Source of the DNA: DATGZX01 sp035296965
Lineage (GTDB): Bacteria > Planctomycetota > Planctomycetia > Gemmatales > Gemmataceae
Assembly (NCBI GenBank): GCA_035296965.1
Contig: DATGZX010000358.1
Location: 1 to 8,728, forward strand
Length of the DNA stretch: 8,728 bases
Direction: 5' to 3'
The position numbers and the translations under genes are program-made. Positions 6,905-8,728 of this stretch are shown piece by piece. Under the pieces are notes generated by a model, which had not been told where the DNA came from, searched no databases, and was given only the letters and a program-made list of their open reading frames with translations. Within the stretch, counting starts at the first letter, position 1. Every line of letters starts with the position of its first letter.

Positions 6905-7138
6905 CTAAATGTCGTCGAGTATGTCGGCCAGCTTGCTCCACGCTATCCGCTTGAATCCCTTCTTACCGCGTGCGCTCTTCCAACCGAACGTACCCTGTCC
7001 GATCTCAATTGTGCCGAGCAGGCCGTCACGATCGCGGACTTTGAATGTTACTGCAGCGCCAGCTTTGGCAATGTCCCAAGCTTTTAGGGAGATATTGACC
7101 GCATACCTCGGCGCGGTCTTCCTGCGCTTCTTCGCCAT
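6905..7138 (-). CDS. Conserved-looking small hypothetical protein, 77 residues
   Basis: I do not recognise a named family. The protein starts with a basic patch (MAKKRRK), then two beta-rich blocks (YAVNISLKAWDIAKAG, then AVTFKVRDRDGLLGTIEIGQ) and a Gly/Lys-rich segment (WKSARGKKGFKRIAW), ending with an acidic helix (KLADILDDI). This pattern resembles small single-domain proteins that are frequent in Bradyrhizobium genomes. The start is supported by GAGGG (minus strand, 7144-7148) five bases upstream of the ATG. Composition fits a soluble, probably nucleic-acid-binding or structural protein, but no function can be assigned. It stands alone between long non-coding stretches. The opposite-strand open frame over the same bases is a shadow. 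Confidence 0.7.
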   Translation of the reverse strand: MAKKRRKTAPRYAVNISLKAWDIAKAGAAVTFKVRDRDGLLGTIEIGQGTFGWKSARGKKGFKRIAWSKLADILDDI

Positions 7139-7472
7139 GAGCGCCCTCGGCTCAGACCCGATCTGAAGCGATCATAGGACCTTGATTGACAACGTCCAGT
7201 GCTCACGCGGTATTGTCCAACGTTGCCTGACGAGCTTTGATCCCCAAAGTCCCGACGCAGATCACAGGTCCGTATCGGCCCCAAGCATGGTGGAAGACAC
7301 CGGCACTGAATGTGACCGGTGGAAACGGTGGAAGGTGCACCTTTGCACACTGCCAGGGCATCCCATTGCGCTCGACGGTACTGATGGAGTGGTATTTTCG
7401 GTTGGCTATACAACCTGCTTTTGGAGAGACGCGGATCCCTCAATTGCCTTCAGATGAACTAAGGAGGTCCCC
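7139..7472. other. Intergenic region, about 330 bp, no convincing gene
   Basis: Open frames on both strands exist but read as low-quality protein. A 16-bp interrupted palindrome, GGTTG-GCTATA-CAACC, lies at 7400-7415, about 57 bases before the cupin-like start at 7473. It could be an operator left with that gene's former promoter. Nothing else is recognisable. Confidence 0.4.
7400..7415. repeat. Interrupted palindrome upstream of cupin stub
   Basis: Five-base arms GGTTG and CAACC are separated by GCTATA. Its position fits an operator or promoter element of the truncated gene that follows. It does not match the FNR/FixK pattern, because the arms are too close. Confidence 0.3.
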
Positions 7473-7508
7473 ATGAACGGATTCGTCGGCGACATTGAAC
7501 TCAGCTAG
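7473..7508 (+). pseudogene. 5' stub of a cupin-domain protein gene
   Basis: ATG is followed by only 11 codons, MNGFVGDIELS, and TAG. The ribosome binding site AAGGAGGT (7461-7468) is a full match and ideally spaced, so this was a genuinely translated start. The peptide matches what I recall of the N-terminus of small rhizobial cupins, which begin like MxGFVxDIEELT and continue into the metal-binding beta barrel. After codon 9 the similarity stops and no cupin sequence follows, so the body was probably deleted or replaced at about 7500. The alternative is a short leader or upstream peptide. Confidence 0.45.
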
Positions 7509-7552
7509 CGCAGTCAAAGGTTATGCAGCGCCGATAGCCAAAAAGTGGCCAG

Positions 7553-7774
7553 TCAAACCGACAATATGAGGTCTATCCGCTTACACGCCGCAGAGAGTGC
7601 ATCATCCTTGCGGGGACAGGGGACTGTGAAATTGCAAGTTGCAAGGATGGGCAGCTCTGGTCGGCTGGGAAAAATTCCGAGACGCCAGCCAACTGGATCC
7701 TTGGAAATTTCGACAGCGTATCCTCGGTAGCTGAGACGCTCGCCTTTTCGACTGCCAAGTCCAAACGCCAACAT
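7553..7774 (-). CDS. Small conserved-looking hypothetical protein, 73 residues
   Basis: The protein reads as a compact alpha/beta domain: YRGYAVEIS, then GWRLGIFPS, then LPILATCNFTV and a C-terminal helix DDALSAACKRIDLIL. This resembles small rhizobial hypothetical proteins with an RGYxIE...W.......EA...A..RID layout. I know no function for them. ATG 7772-7774 has no good Shine-Dalgarno, so the start is uncertain. The Tyr-Arg-Gly block begins near residue 16, and a shorter product is possible. It lies between the cupin stub and the Usp remnant, among decayed genes. Expression is uncertain. Confidence 0.5.
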   Translation of the reverse strand: MLAFGLGSRKGERLSYRGYAVEISKDPVGWRLGIFPSRPELPILATCNFTVPCPRKDDALSAACKRIDLILSV

Positions 7775-7865
7775 GGTGTCGGCCTAAATTTTGATCGTGC
7801 CCGCGTTGACTCTCAGTCGAACGGCTAAAGGTTTGATTAACGGAGGCGGCTGCTGAGTCTGTTTG

Positions 7866-7945
7866 CAGGTCGGTGGTTTTGCCGATCATCCTATGGTAGA
7901 GCGCCGAGTGGCCCATGCTCCGGTTACGAGGAGATCGAAGCCGAC
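7866..7945 (-). pseudogene. Frameshifted remnant of a universal stress protein (UspA family) C-terminus
   Basis: On the minus strand, VGFDLLVTGA (7916-7945) ends in the family's beta strand and first glycine. Shifting frame at 7914-7916 gives MGHSALYHRMIGKTTDL. Joined, they read GA-MGHSALYHRMI-GKT, which has the spacing of the UspA ATP-binding signature G-2x-G-9x-G. The shift is at GCATGG. The N-terminal part that should lie to the right is replaced by the nitroreductase promoter, and the segment after KTT diverges. This is a short match, so confidence is moderate. A lone ATG-started frame over the second half (7602-7916) is probably not a real gene. Confidence 0.4.
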
Positions 7946-7960
7946 CCTTCGGATTGATCC

Positions 7961-7974
7961 TTGACCGATATCAA
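7961..7974. promoter_or_regulatory. FNR/FixK-type operator upstream of nitroreductase
   Basis: TTGACCGATATCAA matches the FNR/FixK consensus TTGA-N6-TCAA exactly and is extended to CCTTGA/TCAAGG (7959-7976). Its centre is 7967.5. At the class II distance of -41.5 the transcript would begin at about 8009, next to the nitroreductase ATG at 8010. This suggests activation under low oxygen. No experiment supports it here. Confidence 0.65.
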
Positions 7975-8009
7975 GGCGCCGGCCCAAACAGCCATGATGA
8001 ATAGTCCGC

Positions 8010-8570
8010 ATGGATGTGACGGATGCCATGTACGGACGCAGGGCTGTAAGGGACTACACATCCGATCCAGTTGACGAATCGGTTCTAAGGCAACTGATTA
8101 AGGCTGCCGTTCAGGCGCCGAGCGCGGTCAATCGCCAGCCATGGACTTTTACAGTCGTGCGTGATCAAGCCCTGCTCTCACAGATCTCAGAAAAGTCGAA
8201 GTTTTACCTTTTGAGTAGCTCACCGGGGCAGGGCGCAATGGATCGTTACCGCGAACTCCTGGCCGATCCCAATTTCCAAATCTTCTATCATGCACCCGTC
8301 CTGATTGTGATCTCGGCGAAGGAGCCGAGCCTCTGGGCTGTAGAGGACTGCTCCGTTGCGGCACAAAATCTGATGCTCGCTGCATATGCCGCTGGGCTCG
8401 GAACATGCTGGATCGGCTTTGCCAAACATTGGCTCGGTACCCCCGAAGGAAAGGCTGCCCTCAAGCTTGGCCCGGAATGCGTTGTGGTTGCTCCGATCAT
8501 CGTGGGGCATCCCAAAATTGCAGCAGCGCCGGTTCCACGTAAAGAACCGGATGTGCAGTGGGTGGGTTGA
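8010..8570 (+). CDS. Nitroreductase family protein (FMN-dependent)
   Basis: This 186-residue protein belongs to the nitroreductase superfamily, typically a dimeric cytosolic FMN enzyme that uses NAD(P)H to reduce nitroaromatics, quinones or related electron acceptors. Its natural substrate is unknown. FMN-contact motifs are visible: R10-R11 in MYGRRAVRDY, APSAVNRQPW (S38, N41, Q43), EDCSVAAQNLMLAAYAAGLG (112-131) leading into GTCWIGF, and IIVGHP near residue 163. Length is normal and the gene is intact. ATG 8010 is chosen because the usual start precedes the RRAVRDY motif by only a few residues; no upstream start shares the frame. There is no Shine-Dalgarno, which fits the leaderless transcript predicted from the FixK-type box at 7961. 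A decayed Usp lies upstream and an IS110 fragment begins about 18 bases after the stop. Confidence 0.92.
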   Translation: MDVTDAMYGRRAVRDYTSDPVDESVLRQLIKAAVQAPSAVNRQPWTFTVVRDQALLSQISEKSKFYLLSSSPGQGAMDRYRELLADPNFQIFYHAPVLIVISAKEPSLWAVEDCSVAAQNLMLAAYAAGLGTCWIGFAKHWLGTPEGKAALKLGPECVVVAPIIVGHPKIAAAPVPRKEPDVQWVG

Positions 8571-8587
8571 TCGAGGGGATGGCCGGG

Positions 8588-8728
8588 CCGTTTGTCATTT
8601 GGATCAGCGATTACTTCGAGCAGCGCCTCCACGCCATTGCGTCCGACCGGCGCAACGACCCCGAACTCGGCAAGATGGGCACGGATGGCGTTGATCACCG
8701 CGGTCTGCTGGCGGATGAACAGATGGCG
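8588..8728 (-). mobile_element. Truncated IS110-family transposase, runs off right edge
   Basis: The minus strand from the right edge reads RHLFIRQQTAVINAIRAHLA, then EFGVVAPVGRNGVEALLEV and ADPNDKR. This is the region after the DEDD catalytic domain in IS110-type transposases, where VINAIRAHLAEFG is a familiar block. The 47 visible codons are open, and the N-terminal part lies outside the window. After about 8588 the similarity stops (PGHPLDQ) where relatives continue toward the Tnp IS116/IS110/IS902 domain, so the 3' half is missing. The frame then runs antisense through the nitroreductase, which is a shadow. The element is therefore a dead remnant; its break lies about 18 bases from the nitroreductase stop. 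Confidence 0.8.

Noticed and set aside
7084..7443. 119-residue minus-strand open frame
   Set aside because: It overlaps the better supported 77-residue gene in another frame, has Arg/Ser/Cys-rich random-like composition and no ribosome binding site.
1..8728. CRISPR array, tRNA, rRNA, riboswitch or complete defence system
   Set aside because: I looked for regularly spaced repeats, tRNA cloverleaf arms and clusters of defence-type enzymes on both strands and saw none.

Overview
The window looks like an accessory, gene-poor stretch of an alphaproteobacterial chromosome, most likely Bradyrhizobium or a close relative. I infer this from the moderately high GC content and the protein families present: a rhizobial-type integrase, an AAA/RepA-like ATPase of the kind found on rhizobial islands, DUF4239, GlsB/YeaQ, and a FixK/FNR-type box. 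No database search was possible.

Layout. (1) Positions 1-2408 look like part of an integrated element. They hold the C-terminal part of a tyrosine recombinase, an AAA ATPase gene whose frame is broken by an in-frame TGA just before its Walker A motif, and a small XRE-type helix-turn-helix regulator. (2) Positions 2710-4521 encode a 603-residue membrane protein with a PDZ-like domain, many membrane segments and a GAF-like region, but no visible kinase or cyclase output domain. (3) Positions 4522-4845 are non-coding, with an antisense coding remnant and one copy of a repeat of about 38 bp. (4) A DUF4239 membrane protein (minus strand) and a GlsB/YeaQ/YmgE stress protein (plus strand) diverge from a 232-bp spacer. 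(5) Positions 6131-6904 carry no convincing gene, but hold the second repeat copy, a 12-bp tandem duplication and a short GCGGAG tandem repeat. (6) From 6905 to the end lie two small conserved-looking minus-strand hypothetical genes, the first 11 codons of what looks like a cupin gene, a frameshifted remnant of a universal stress protein, an intact nitroreductase behind a perfect FNR/FixK-type palindrome, and a truncated IS110-family transposase running off the right edge.

How it fits together. Much of the window reads as a gene graveyard: a disabled island ATPase, a cupin stub, a Usp stub and a broken insertion sequence lie between a few intact genes. The intact genes point to membrane and envelope stress (DUF4239, GlsB) and low-oxygen redox metabolism (nitroreductase). 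I do not see a complete new defence, secretion or biosynthetic system. The best leads are the output-less PDZ-membrane-GAF protein, the nonsense codon in the ATPase, and the possibly leaderless FixK/FNR-controlled nitroreductase.
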